Shown piece after piece: positions 50,879 through 59,710 of a stretch of 64,000 nt of DNA. Position numbers and translations under genes: made by a program. Source of the stretch: MED-G105 sp038522945 (GTDB lineage: Bacteria > Pseudomonadota > Alphaproteobacteria > Caulobacterales > Parvularculaceae); assembly GCA_038522945.1 (NCBI GenBank), contig JBCBJV010000016.1:1-64000 (forward strand), given 5' to 3'. The notes under the pieces are model-generated. The model was not told the origin of the DNA, made no database searches, and saw only the letters and a program-made list of their open reading frames with translations. Each line of letters begins with the position of its first letter. The first letter of the stretch is position 1.

Positions 50879-50921
50879 TTTTCCGTTCAACAGCACTTGT
50901 CAGTAAAAGGAGGACTTTATC

Positions 50922-51185
50922 ATGCTGGAACATTCAAAAACCTGGATTACCTTCAACTATGCCTGCGTCTTTGTCGCGTTTGTGATGTTGGGGCTGTCGC
51001 TCGTCCTGATGCCGGTCAATCTTGCGACCAAGGGCTATGTGGCCATGGGCGTTATCTTCCTGTCGGGATCACTGGTCACCTTGGTGAAGACAATGCACGA
51101 TTTGCGGGTCTCCCAGGATGTTAGTTCCAAGATTGAGCGCGCCAAACAAGACAAGCTCTTGCAGGAATTCGTTCAGAATAATTAG
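50922..51185 (+). CDS. YiaA/YiaB-type small inner membrane protein
   Basis: An 87-residue protein with two membrane helices (YACVFVAFVMLGLSLVLM and YVAMGVIFLSGSLVTLV) and a charged C-terminal helix. The family name comes from E. coli yiaA/yiaB; its role is unknown, but it is often found next to pspA-like genes. It is the second gene of the pspA operon, AAAGGAGG upstream of the ATG. It may anchor or tune PspA at the membrane. Confidence 0.85.
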   Translation: MLEHSKTWITFNYACVFVAFVMLGLSLVLMPVNLATKGYVAMGVIFLSGSLVTLVKTMHDLRVSQDVSSKIERAKQDKLLQEFVQNN

Positions 51186-51224
51186 GGCGTGGGCGGAAGC
51201 TTACTCAAGCGAGCCAGGCGGTGA

Positions 51225-51521
51225 CTATGCGTCGCCTGTTTCGTCTTCACTAGGCTCACCTTCGCCCGCATCGCGAAAATAGGCTTCAACCTTTCCCTTG
51301 ATCTTCATGGTCAAGGGATTGCCTTTGCGGTCAACGGTCTTGCCGACGGCGACTTTGATCCAACCCTCGGAGATACAATACTCTTCGACATTGCTTTTTT
51401 CATCGCCGTTAAAGCGAATGCCCACATCATTTTGCAGCACCTGTTCATTGTAGAACGGGCTGCGCGGATCAATGCTGAGCCGGTCCGGCAGGGCGATGTC
51501 GTTTTGATTATCGTCAGTCAT
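51225..51521 (-). CDS. DUF3297 protein
   Basis: A 98-residue small soluble protein. Family text: LPDRLSIDPRSPFYNEQVLQ, GIRFNGDEKSNVEEYCISEGWI and KVAVGKTVDRKGNPLTMKIKG. Function unknown. Found widely in proteobacteria. ATG 51521 is preferred. The tail (AGEGEPSEDETGDA) is acidic. It converges on the pspA-yiaA operon, 39 bp from its end. Confidence 0.9.
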   Translation of the reverse strand: MTDDNQNDIALPDRLSIDPRSPFYNEQVLQNDVGIRFNGDEKSNVEEYCISEGWIKVAVGKTVDRKGNPLTMKIKGKVEAYFRDAGEGEPSEDETGDA

Positions 51522-51817
51522 GGCCAAAGTCTGCTTACGACCTTCAAGAGCGTAGCGAAGGTGCGTTCGTTGGGCACGAATTTGCGAAGTAAATCAACCG
51601 ATACCCCTTGAGGAAGGAGCCAAGGATGGGGATAATTTGCTGATCGTGGTATCAATATCGCGCCCGCGCCATGGGCATCCGGTAGTATTCGCGAAAGCGA
51701 TGAGTAAAAGGTCGCACAGTGACAGTCTCTTGCCCAAAACCTGACGCAAGATTTCACAAAGCGAGACCCTCCCATACCGCAGCAGAGGCGCGCGGCCCTC
51801 AGTCCATCCTGAACTGG

Positions 51818-52804
51818 ATGCGGACGCCGGATTGCGCCGCGACGGCGGTCTGGCGGTGCACCGCTCGGTTGTTGACCACATTGGCCCTCGCTTCTTTGGT
51901 GATAAGCGCTTGCGCGTCATCGCCGCCACCTCAAGAAGCGAGACCGCCTTCAACACCCGTCGCGGTGACGCCTCTATCGAAGGGGTATCTGGGACGGCCA
52001 GTGGTCCAGGTATCTGTTAATGGCCAAGGGCCTTTTGATTTTTTGCTCGATACCGCCGCGACGACAACAGCGATCTTTAAGAATCTCCAGGCAGCGCTTG
52101 ACGTTGACACAGAACCGGTTCGGCAAATCCGAGTATTCAGCTTGTCAGACATTGAATCCAAACCGGTTGCCCGTCTTGATACGCTCTCTATCGGCGGACT
52201 TTCTTTCAACGAAATTGATGCAGTCATTTTTGATGATTGGGGGGGCCAAACGCCAACACCGGCGGGCATTATCGGCCTCGACATTCTGACGGACTATTTT
52301 CCCGTCATCGATCCGGTCAATGGTCACTTGTCACTCTATGCCAAGGATACCCCGCCCTGGGAGTTAATTGCCAATTGGGATAAATCTGAAATGTATACGG
52401 ATAGTTTCGGGTTTGCCGGCTTGTCCCTTTATCTTCTTGAGGCGAGAATTGGATATAAGCGGTTTCCGCTCCTCCTGGACACGGGGGCCAGCATCAGCAT
52501 TGGTAATGTGGCATTGGTTTCGTACCTGCCGACATTTCCAAGGCGTGAGCTTCCCAGCGGAGAGACGACCTTGAGCGGCGCTAATGATATTGAAACGATC
52601 GTCATGCTGTTGCGTGCGACCAACGCTCGAACCGGCGGCATCAGTTGGGAAGATGTTGAATTCTACATTTCTCGAGCATCGATCTTTGAAGAATTGGGGT
52701 TCGCAAGCGAGCCCATCGGCATTCTCGGCTACCAAGAGTTTTCAGAACGAGGGTTTGCCCTCGATTTTGAGAACAACCAGTTCTACCGCGCGCCTAAACG
52801 ATAA
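51818..52804 (+). CDS. Lipoprotein aspartic protease with two retropepsin-like motifs
   Basis: A 328-residue protein with a lipoprotein signal (LALASLVISAC, lipobox ISAC). Two aspartic-protease motifs occur in one chain: FLLDTAATTTAIF (about 77) and FPLLLDTGASISIG (about 218), each in a retropepsin-like half; GIIGLDILTDYFPVID is the flap/second-half motif of the first and GILGYQEFSERGFALDF of the second. So a single polypeptide may form the two-lobed active site that viral and SpoIIGA/PerP-type proteases build by dimerisation, or one lobe is structural. ATG 51818 is preferred; the ORF begins upstream at 51719. Substrate unknown. Confidence 0.7.
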   Translation: MRTPDCAATAVWRCTARLLTTLALASLVISACASSPPPQEARPPSTPVAVTPLSKGYLGRPVVQVSVNGQGPFDFLLDTAATTTAIFKNLQAALDVDTEPVRQIRVFSLSDIESKPVARLDTLSIGGLSFNEIDAVIFDDWGGQTPTPAGIIGLDILTDYFPVIDPVNGHLSLYAKDTPPWELIANWDKSEMYTDSFGFAGLSLYLLEARIGYKRFPLLLDTGASISIGNVALVSYLPTFPRRELPSGETTLSGANDIETIVMLLRATNARTGGISWEDVEFYISRASIFEELGFASEPIGILGYQEFSERGFALDFENNQFYRAPKR

Positions 52805-53153
52805 AACGCCGTGGCCAAATCAATCCATAATTGAGACAACGCCGAAGGGAACCCACCAAGAGATCCATCAAAGAACAGGAGGGTCAAAGCCACGAGCTGC
52901 GGCCACTTCTTTGTGATCCGGCACCAGGCTTACCTCCATGGCTTTCCGGGAGGCCGACGTCGGAACTCATTGATTTCGTGAAAAAACCCGGGATCGCCAA
53001 AAGGCGGCGGCGCGCGATGCAGCTAATGGGCAGCTAATGGAATGCATAGGCGAAGGCGCAAACTATCACGTTTCGGCTAAGTCTTTCCCTGATTTTAACC
53101 TGATTGGGTCACCCTCCCTGCAATCCTGGACGAGAAGGGGAGCACGGACCGCC
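52805..53153. other. Intergenic region, no gene seen
   Basis: About 350 bp between the aspartic protease and the next gene. Open frames here are short, lack ribosome binding sites and show no family text. An AGGGGAG before 53154 serves the downstream gene. Confidence 0.5.
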
Positions 53154-54116
53154 ATGGACGTCAGAAATGTGGAAGCGCTGGTAACATCAGTTGGGAGCGA
53201 GGGATATGTCAGCGCCGATGATGTTTTGTTCTTAAGACGGAACGTCTTTGCCGACGGGATCGTTTCCCGGTCAGAGCTGGAAGCAGTGTTCGCTCTTGGC
53301 GAGCGCGCACCGGATGGCGACCGGGAATGGCCGCAATTCTTTGAGGAAGTGTGCGCTGATTTTTTCCTGAACGAAGAAGAGCCGCGCGGCTATTTTACAA
53401 GTTCCGAGTTCACCGTGGTCAAATCGCTGGTCACGAGGGATGGCCATAAGGCATCTTTACTTGAGTTGAGCGTTCTCGTGCGGCTGTTGGAAAAGGCAGT
53501 GTCGACACCGCACGAACTGGCAGACTTTGTCGCCGATCAATTCCGTCTCCTGATTGACCAAAAACAAGGTGGTCCAGCCATTGGTGAGCAGGACACTGAG
53601 CTTTTGCGTCGCTATCTTTATGCATCAGGCGGAGCCGGGTCGATTGCCATTACCAAAGACGAAGCAGAGCTCTTGTTCGACTTGCAGGACCTGACCGCTA
53701 ATGCTGACAATCACCCCGCTTGGTGTGATCTTTTTATTAAGGCGATCGCGGCCCACCTGATGCAGCATGTGGGGTATAAGCCGCTTCCGCGGGAAGAAGC
53801 CCTGCGCCTTCATGACTGGGTCAAAGATCAGTCGGTTAATCCGGGGGGCTTTTTTAACCGCATGTTCTCAGGCGGTTTGTCTTCCATCCGGGAATCCTAC
53901 GGCCGGAAATCCATTGTTGCGACCCGTAACGAGGACGACGAAATCGCCCGCGCAATTGCTGAACAGGTGACGGCGCGCGAGGCAGACTGGCTCGCCGACA
54001 GGATCGGCCGCGATGGCAAACTGGCAGACACCGAACGCGCCCTCATCGCCTATATGAAGGAATTGGAGGCGGAGTTACCGCCCAAGCTTCAAGCGCTTGT
54101 CAGCAACGCCGCCTAA
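53154..54116 (+). CDS. Uncharacterised helical protein with internal repeats
   Basis: A 320-residue soluble acidic protein from ATG 53154 (AGGGGAG upstream; an in-frame codon at 53037 is less likely). It contains about three repeats of a helical unit of roughly 70-90 residues with a conserved pattern ending in a glycine-rich turn: YVSADDVLFLRRNVFADGIVS, YFTSSEFTVVKSLVTRDGHK and LYASGGAGSIAITKDEAEL, each followed by a leucine-rich helix. Turns with D-x-N/D-G-x-I suggest EF-hand-like or TerB-like units, but the calcium loop is incomplete. Function unknown. It stands alone on its strand. Confidence 0.65.
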   Translation: MDVRNVEALVTSVGSEGYVSADDVLFLRRNVFADGIVSRSELEAVFALGERAPDGDREWPQFFEEVCADFFLNEEEPRGYFTSSEFTVVKSLVTRDGHKASLLELSVLVRLLEKAVSTPHELADFVADQFRLLIDQKQGGPAIGEQDTELLRRYLYASGGAGSIAITKDEAELLFDLQDLTANADNHPAWCDLFIKAIAAHLMQHVGYKPLPREEALRLHDWVKDQSVNPGGFFNRMFSGGLSSIRESYGRKSIVATRNEDDEIARAIAEQVTAREADWLADRIGRDGKLADTERALIAYMKELEAELPPKLQALVSNAA

Positions 54117-54357
54117 AGACGGCTGAACTGCACAAACTTCGGGCCCGCACAAGACCGTCGCTCAAGGGTAAGCAGAGTTTCGGTTGCTCGGCACGCCGCC
54201 GAGTGCGCTATTAGCCCGTGTGAGGGTCTTTGGTTGGGCGAGGAAAGGCCACTCCCGAAACCCGATGACAAAAACAGGATTAACTGGAAGTGGACACTCA
54301 GTATTTAGTCAGAGCGCCCTGCCCCTTTACTAGTGCCTCCCGAAAACCGGACTTAAT

Positions 54358-55959
54358 TTAATTCTGATAGATCCGCTCAATAGCATCGGAAGCTCGCTCA
54401 CGGACAAAATGCGGCATGTTCCAGATTTCGAAAACGCTGTTCAGAAATTCCTTCGCGCGCCGCCCGGTCGTTTCAAATCCCCGCAATGCCTCGTTGGCCT
54501 CTTCGAACCGCCCCAAAAGACTAAGGCACATGGCCTGATAGATCTCCGCTCCCACCCAAAGACCATCCCCAATTTTGCGGGTCGCGATCAGGGCTGCATC
54601 GTAGTTCTGGTCAACAAACTCAATTGTAAATGAGACGCCGTGATAAAAGCCTGGCGGATTTGGAGACAACGCAAAAGCCCTTGCGATCGCATCGCGCGCC
54701 TCAGGCAAGCAATCTGCGAGCGCATAGCAATACGCTACGTCCGCGAGCATGTCTGTAGCGTTCGGGTTAAGCGCAAGGGCACGATCTGCAGCATCCGCGA
54801 AAGCCTCAACATTACGCAGATTGAACTGCGTCAGAAAGAGTGCGTGGAAGCCCGTCACGTTCGTTGAGTCGAGCGCAATCGAGCGCTCTGCGGCCTTCAA
54901 TGATCGCTGCAACGGGTCGGGTTTCTCCTGGTTAAAACCAAACCGAAACTCGTCCCCATACAGATGAGACAGCATACCCCACGCGCCTGCATAATTCGGG
55001 TCAATGTCGATCGCTCGCTCCAATAGCGTGCGTGTCCGCCCATGGGCTTCAGCGTTTGGGTTACGCCAATAATCTGATGCGATCATACGCGCCTGATAGG
55101 CGTCGAGCTCGTGTGTCTCGGTGGGTAAGTGCAATGCTGCACGATGAACGGTCCCAGAGGGGTCGCCGATCAAGGCAGCGATCCGGGACGCAACATCATC
55201 CTGAATCTCACGATGGCTCTGTGCCGACAGGTCTCGGTCGAAACTCTCGGACAGCATCTCCTCGCCAGTCTTCGTGCAAACCAGGTGGGCCGTGACACGG
55301 ACAGAATTCGCGCTGCAGCGATAGGTGCCCTCAACCAGGTAGTCAGCACCAAGCTCTTTCCCAAGCGCTCGGGGAACCGGCCGCTCTCCTTGATAGTGCC
55401 ATGTCGTATGACGCGACAGAACACGCAACTCTCGAAATCGGGAGAGCGCCGAAAGGACGTCAACACTGAACGCAAGCGCAATTGCATCGTACTCGGAGCT
55501 ATGATGGAGGTTTTCAAATGGCATAACCGCCACAATAGGGGGCGCGGCACCATTCGTTGAGCGTGTCTCGACGTCAGGTGCTAAGACCTTGCCATTGCTC
55601 GAACGCTCGAAGACCGGTGCATATTGGCCCTTCGGCACGCCGATCCTGATCGGATCGCCGGCACCTTCGGTTGCGTAATAGAGGTCCAACCGGGATCTCA
55701 GCTTACTCGCATGGACACGGACAATCGTATCGGTGCCAGGATCAAAACTGGAGGGTCTATCAAAGACATCGATCCCTAAGCTGTAGCCTTTGAGACTGTC
55801 GGCGCGCCCCTCCAGACTTTCAGTGACGATGTGATGCAGAAGACGGCTTAGCCGGGCTGATTCTGCGAACTGGGCGCTCTTGAGAACGCGCCGAAGTCCC
55901 GTTTCGACGGTTGCGCGATCAAACCCGGGTCCCCTCCCCCCTGCGAATGCGTCATCCAT
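54358..55959 (-). CDS. Signalling-type protein: N-terminal wHTH-like domain, TolB-like region and TPR repeats
   Basis: A 533-residue protein of the type often annotated as adenylate-cyclase-related or as TPR protein. Residues 1-110 match a conserved N-terminal unit (YSLGIDVFDRPSSFDPGTDTIVRV, IRIGVPKGQYAPVF). About 140-275 resembles a TolB/FlgO-like domain (VAVMPFENLHHSSEYDAIALAF, LVEGTYRCSANSVRVTAHLV). The C-terminal half has TPR-like helices (ERAIDIDPNYAGAWGMLSHL, DAADRALALNPNATDML). No cyclase domain is present. It probably acts as a cytoplasmic scaffold or transcription-linked sensor; no partner is obvious nearby. Divergent from the DUF4334 gene. Confidence 0.75.
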   Translation of the reverse strand: MDDAFAGGRGPGFDRATVETGLRRVLKSAQFAESARLSRLLHHIVTESLEGRADSLKGYSLGIDVFDRPSSFDPGTDTIVRVHASKLRSRLDLYYATEGAGDPIRIGVPKGQYAPVFERSSNGKVLAPDVETRSTNGAAPPIVAVMPFENLHHSSEYDAIALAFSVDVLSALSRFRELRVLSRHTTWHYQGERPVPRALGKELGADYLVEGTYRCSANSVRVTAHLVCTKTGEEMLSESFDRDLSAQSHREIQDDVASRIAALIGDPSGTVHRAALHLPTETHELDAYQARMIASDYWRNPNAEAHGRTRTLLERAIDIDPNYAGAWGMLSHLYGDEFRFGFNQEKPDPLQRSLKAAERSIALDSTNVTGFHALFLTQFNLRNVEAFADAADRALALNPNATDMLADVAYCYALADCLPEARDAIARAFALSPNPPGFYHGVSFTIEFVDQNYDAALIATRKIGDGLWVGAEIYQAMCLSLLGRFEEANEALRGFETTGRRAKEFLNSVFEIWNMPHFVRERASDAIERIYQN

Positions 55960-56090
55960 GGCGTGTTAACCGTGACTCACTTCCCACCCAACCAACCACT
56001 TGCGACAAAGCGAGGCCGACTGCGTCGCAGACAGATTAAAGTTCAAGTGAACATCGCAGAGTTGCTGCCTATTTCAAGAGGAAGTTTGAG

Positions 56091-57254
56091 ATGATCTGGA
56101 CGGGTAGCATGCTTTTATTGGTGGCCTCATTCGGGAGCGACGGCAACAGCCTCGCGTTCGAGTCGGCATCTCAACACGCCGCAGAGGTCACTCCGATGCA
56201 AGCGTTTTCCACGGAGGGTGATTTGCAAGATTTTCTGACCAAGGTTCTCGATAGCGCATCAATCACTGCGGACGAGGCGTATGCCGCTTTCGACGCGCTA
56301 CCAGCCATGCCGATTGAAGAGATGTTTGGTCGCTGGAGCTTTATCGAAGTCAACACCGGCCACCGCTTTGATGGACTGCTGCAACCCGCTGGCCTACACG
56401 CCAAAATATTCTTCGGCGAAGATGATGTGCATCCCCTGGTGTTCATCAATTCCGACAAAACAGAGCTCTACGCCGTTAATCCTAAGCTGGTGCCGCTAGA
56501 AGCTGACCTGCCGAAAGACGAAATTGTTGGGGACGTGATCGAGTCCGGGCGTTTTCTTCTGGAGACGAAGGAACCCAAAGCGCGCCTGCGTATGGTCGAG
56601 TTCCGCGGCCGGGCCACAGCCAGCATGCTCTATGACGAGCGACCTATTATCGATGCTTTCGTCAAGATCGATGACGAACAGGTCTTGGGCGTCATGGACA
56701 TGAAAGGTGACCCGACCCCCTATTTCTTTATCCTCAAGCGTGATCGTTCCGACCTCAGCTTCGGTCCACTCATGGAGCTGAATGAACGCTTCATGGAACT
56801 CTTCGATATGGAAGTCCAAAACCGGGCCTTCGCGCTCAAAGTGAATAAGGAACTTGGCGAGAAAGCAGTCACCGACGGCGACAAGGCATTCTACACCGCA
56901 TGGGTCGCATTTGAAGAGTTCCTGCAGCGCGAGTATGCGCCATTCGCCAGCAAATACGGACTCTCGCAGGCGCCCCGCACCGGTGCGAACATCCAAGTCG
57001 GCCTAGCGCGGTTGGGAATGGGCGTCCTTCCCGACGACGTCATGACGAAAATCGTTTTGGAAGATACGATCAAGTACCTCGAGAAGCTTAAAGAGCTCAA
57101 ACGTGTTGCGCCGGAAGAGGATGCAGAGTTCTTTGCCTTCGTGGTGAAACACGAAGAAACGCAGATCGAAGCGCTCCGACTTCGACTGGACGGCAACAAG
57201 GAGGCTGCAACGCAGCTCCTGACTATCTTTGTCGCGGAGCAAGATAAGGGGTGA
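56091..57254 (+). CDS. GXWXG/DUF4334 protein with extra C-terminal helical domain
   Basis: A 387-residue protein. The N-terminal MIWTGSMLLLVASFGSDG may be a weak signal, but MQAFSTEGDLQDFLT at residue 36 is another possible start. About 55-130 is the GXWXG domain (MPIEEMFGRWSFIEVNTGHRF-type text) and about 165-225 the DUF4334 domain (RLRMVEFRGRATASMLYDER, DAFVKIDDEQVLGVMDMKGD). These two normally make up a whole protein of about 180 residues of unknown function; here a further 160-residue helical domain follows (FYTAWVAFEEFLQREYAPF). AGAGGAAG precedes the ATG. Confidence 0.75.
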   Translation: MIWTGSMLLLVASFGSDGNSLAFESASQHAAEVTPMQAFSTEGDLQDFLTKVLDSASITADEAYAAFDALPAMPIEEMFGRWSFIEVNTGHRFDGLLQPAGLHAKIFFGEDDVHPLVFINSDKTELYAVNPKLVPLEADLPKDEIVGDVIESGRFLLETKEPKARLRMVEFRGRATASMLYDERPIIDAFVKIDDEQVLGVMDMKGDPTPYFFILKRDRSDLSFGPLMELNERFMELFDMEVQNRAFALKVNKELGEKAVTDGDKAFYTAWVAFEEFLQREYAPFASKYGLSQAPRTGANIQVGLARLGMGVLPDDVMTKIVLEDTIKYLEKLKELKRVAPEEDAEFFAFVVKHEETQIEALRLRLDGNKEAATQLLTIFVAEQDKG

Positions 57255-57459
57255 TCAAGTGCCCGCACGTTATGCAGATAACGGCGCGGTCCGCACAATA
57301 GCTGTTATCCGTAACGGCTGATATGGGTATTCTTGCAAAAGCACGAGCGGCCAATATCGGGCATTTTTGCGTCACTCGCGACAAGGCACCGGCCCGCAGA
57401 CTGGTCAATGGTTTCGAGGTGCTGTAGTCCTCACGGCTACCCCTGCCGTCGAGGTCCCT

Positions 57460-58056
57460 TTGTCTGAGAACATCCCCAATTTGCGCCCAGCCGGAAGTAG
57501 TCTTTACGAAATGCGGCGCTGGATGGCCTTGCGCGCCTATCATCTCGCTGGCTGGCAAGTGGAGGGCCATCCGCCGCCTGACAAAAAATTCGTTGTCATC
57601 GCCGCGCCGCACACCACGAACTGGGATCTGCCCTTTATGCTGGGCGTCGCTTACAAATTCCGCATACGCCTTAATTGGATGGGTAAAGACACGCTCTTCA
57701 AGCCACCTTTTGGCGGGCTCATGAAGGCCCTCGGCGGCATCCCGATCGATCGATCAAAAGCGAACAATGTCGTCTCCCAAATGGTCGATATTTATCGGGA
57801 TGCAGAAGAACTAGCGGTGGCCATTCCGCCCGAAGGGACCCGCTCTAAAGTGCGCTACTGGAAAACGGGTTTTTACAATATCGCCCATGGGGCGGGCGTG
57901 CCTATTGCTCTCGGGTTTCTGGACTATGCCCGCAAAGTGGGCGGGATCGGGAAGACGATCCAGACCAGCGGCAATTACGATCGGGACCTAGAGGAAATCA
58001 AAGAGTTCTACGCTCCTATAAGAGGCAAACACTCTGACCGTTTCGAAGAAGAATAG
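57460..58056 (+). CDS. PlsC-like acyltransferase
   Basis: A lysophosphatidic-acid acyltransferase-type protein of about 198 residues. The catalytic motif is HTTNWD (an HX4D box), the acceptor motif is GGLMKALGGIPIDRSKANN, and PEGTRSKVRYWKTGFYNIA is the third motif. It probably acylates a lipid on the cytoplasmic side of the inner membrane. The start is unsure: TTG 57460 has GAGG upstream, ATG 57511 (MRRWMALRAY) is a shorter alternative, and a frame from 57367 has no support. It is near but not overlapping the DUF4334 gene. Confidence 0.8.
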   Translation: MSENIPNLRPAGSSLYEMRRWMALRAYHLAGWQVEGHPPPDKKFVVIAAPHTTNWDLPFMLGVAYKFRIRLNWMGKDTLFKPPFGGLMKALGGIPIDRSKANNVVSQMVDIYRDAEELAVAIPPEGTRSKVRYWKTGFYNIAHGAGVPIALGFLDYARKVGGIGKTIQTSGNYDRDLEEIKEFYAPIRGKHSDRFEEE

Positions 58057-58085
58057 CGCGTGATGGGAGAGATCCTTTTCAGGGA

Positions 58086-58637
58086 TCAACTGCCGATCAG
58101 TGCGTCTTCTTCGCTGTCATCAAGGGCCGGCGGGCCTTCCTGAAAGTTCTCGATGAAGGCGGCCATGACGTCGGCCCATCGGGAGATATTGCGGGTGACA
58201 TTTTCCAGCGACACCCCACCATCCAGCTCAATCACGTAATCAACGCCGACCTCGCCCCGCTTTTCCAAGGCATAGGCGCGTCCGAACACATTGCTGTCAT
58301 TGTACCGATTAATAGTGCGCAGATCATCCGCGGTGATGGGCCGGTCCAGGTCAAAATTTGAAAACAGCATCAAGGTCGAACAGCCGTCCCGGTCGCAATC
58401 GAGGGCCCGAATCCAGAAGATGAGACTGCCAAACTCCGCCTTGGCGACCGGCGCGCCGGTCTTTGCATCGCTCGTCATTTCCGGGTCTAGCCCGGCATCG
58501 ATGAGGGCCTGTTCCAGCTCCTCAAGCGACAGCGCGGATTTGGTCTCAGCCGATGCGGGCCCTGATAGGCACCAAAAAGCGGCGACCAGAGCGGCAATCA
58601 TCGCCGCGACCCTTGTTTTTGTCGAACCCCAACCCAT
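58086..58637 (-). CDS. Exported YbjN-domain protein
   Basis: A 183-residue protein with a signal peptide (MIAALVAAFWCLSGPASA). The remainder (about 35-175) has the YbjN pattern: helix, then strands such as GSLIFWIRALDCDRDGCSTLMLFSNF with a cysteine pair, then NRYNDSNVFGRAYALEKRGE and VDYVIELDGGVSLENVTRNI. YbjN proteins resemble type III secretion chaperones and are linked to stress and motility. ATG 58637 is preferred to 58706. Divergent from sdhC. Confidence 0.75.
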   Translation of the reverse strand: MGWGSTKTRVAAMIAALVAAFWCLSGPASAETKSALSLEELEQALIDAGLDPEMTSDAKTGAPVAKAEFGSLIFWIRALDCDRDGCSTLMLFSNFDLDRPITADDLRTINRYNDSNVFGRAYALEKRGEVGVDYVIELDGGVSLENVTRNISRWADVMAAFIENFQEGPPALDDSEEDALIGS

Positions 58638-58914
58638 AAACAACCCCGCTACATGCGAACTGAGGACAAGCCACCAGCGTAGACCCGGTTCAGTGACGTG
58701 CCCCAAATTGTTACCCCGCTAAGATACTGCGCTGAAAACCGGCCAGAACGCAAACACGCCAAAATTCACCGATCCGACCACCGCTCACATGCTTGGCAAA
58801 GCGTAAATCGCCACGTTGACAGGCCCCCTGACCAACCTATTGTCCGGCCAAGACAAATCGCAGGTGCGAAGGCGCGTCAGCACTGGATCACCGGCCCTGG
58901 ATCAGAGGACGAAC

Positions 58915-59361
58915 ATGACGACAGGCGCAGACCACGCAGCAAAAGTGGGGCCCGCGGGGACAACCCACGGGGAACGCCAGGCAATGCCCCTCTCACCGCA
59001 CCTCCAGGTCTGGAAGTTTACTGTCACCATGGCCGCCTCGATCACCCAGCGCGCAACCGGTATTGCGAATGTCTCGGGGACGGTACTGCTCGCCGCCTGG
59101 GCCTTCTCAGTTGCCCGCGGGCCGGAATCTTTTGGTCCTTTTGCCAAATTCCTGACCTCGCCATTGGGCATGATAATCCTGTTCGGATATGTCTGGTCGC
59201 TTTGTTTCCATATGCTCGGCGGGCTTCGGTACCTCTATACCGACACCGGCCGCGGCCTCGTCCCGGCGACAGCATCGCGCGTCGCCTGGTTTGTCTATAT
59301 TGCATCGTTTGTTTTGGCTGGCCTGATTGCCTTAGGCGCGACGGCTGCTCGCGGCGCCTGA
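58915..59361 (+). CDS. sdhC: Succinate dehydrogenase cytochrome b556 subunit
   Basis: A 148-residue inner-membrane anchor subunit of complex II. Three membrane helices follow the hallmark MPLSPHLQVWKFTVTMAASITQRATG (about 24-48, split motif SPHLQVW and SITQRATG); the haem/ubiquinone histidine is in SLCFHMLGGLRYL (about 100). The N-terminal 22 residues are a Gly/Ala/Thr-rich extension. AGAGGAC precedes ATG 58915. First gene of sdhC-sdhD-sdhA. Confidence 0.95.
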   Translation: MTTGADHAAKVGPAGTTHGERQAMPLSPHLQVWKFTVTMAASITQRATGIANVSGTVLLAAWAFSVARGPESFGPFAKFLTSPLGMIILFGYVWSLCFHMLGGLRYLYTDTGRGLVPATASRVAWFVYIASFVLAGLIALGATAARGA

Positions 59362-59376
59362 AGGAGACCCCCCACC

Positions 59377-59700
59377 ATGTCACACAAGGGCACCTCGACA
59401 TTCATCATGCAGCGGGCAAGTGCGGTCATTTTGATCCCGATTGCCATCTGGTTTCTTTGGAGCCTCATGGCTCATGCGGGCGAAGACTTGGCCGGCGCGG
59501 AAGCCTGGCTGAAAAAACCTCTTAATTTTGGCCTTTTCGGCACGTTCGTGACCATAGGTGCGCTGCACGGGCGCATTGGCGTCAGCGAAGTAATCGACGA
59601 CTATATCCATGGCGGGATGCGCGGGCTCTTTAGTGCCTTGAATTGGGTTGTCGCGATCGCCGTCATAGCGGTGACCTGGTGGTCACTTTTGTCATTATAG
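59377..59700 (+). CDS. sdhD: Succinate dehydrogenase membrane anchor subunit
   Basis: A 107-residue hydrophobic subunit with three helices. STFIMQRASAVILIPIAIWF opens the first, the haem-ligand/quinone region is TIGALHGRIGVSEVIDDYI (about 62-80) and ALNWVVAIAVIAVTWWSLL is the last. GAAGGAG lies upstream of the ATG, 15 bp after the sdhC stop. Confidence 0.95.
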   Translation: MSHKGTSTFIMQRASAVILIPIAIWFLWSLMAHAGEDLAGAEAWLKKPLNFGLFGTFVTIGALHGRIGVSEVIDDYIHGGMRGLFSALNWVVAIAVIAVTWWSLLSL

Positions 59701-59710
59701 GGATGATCTG

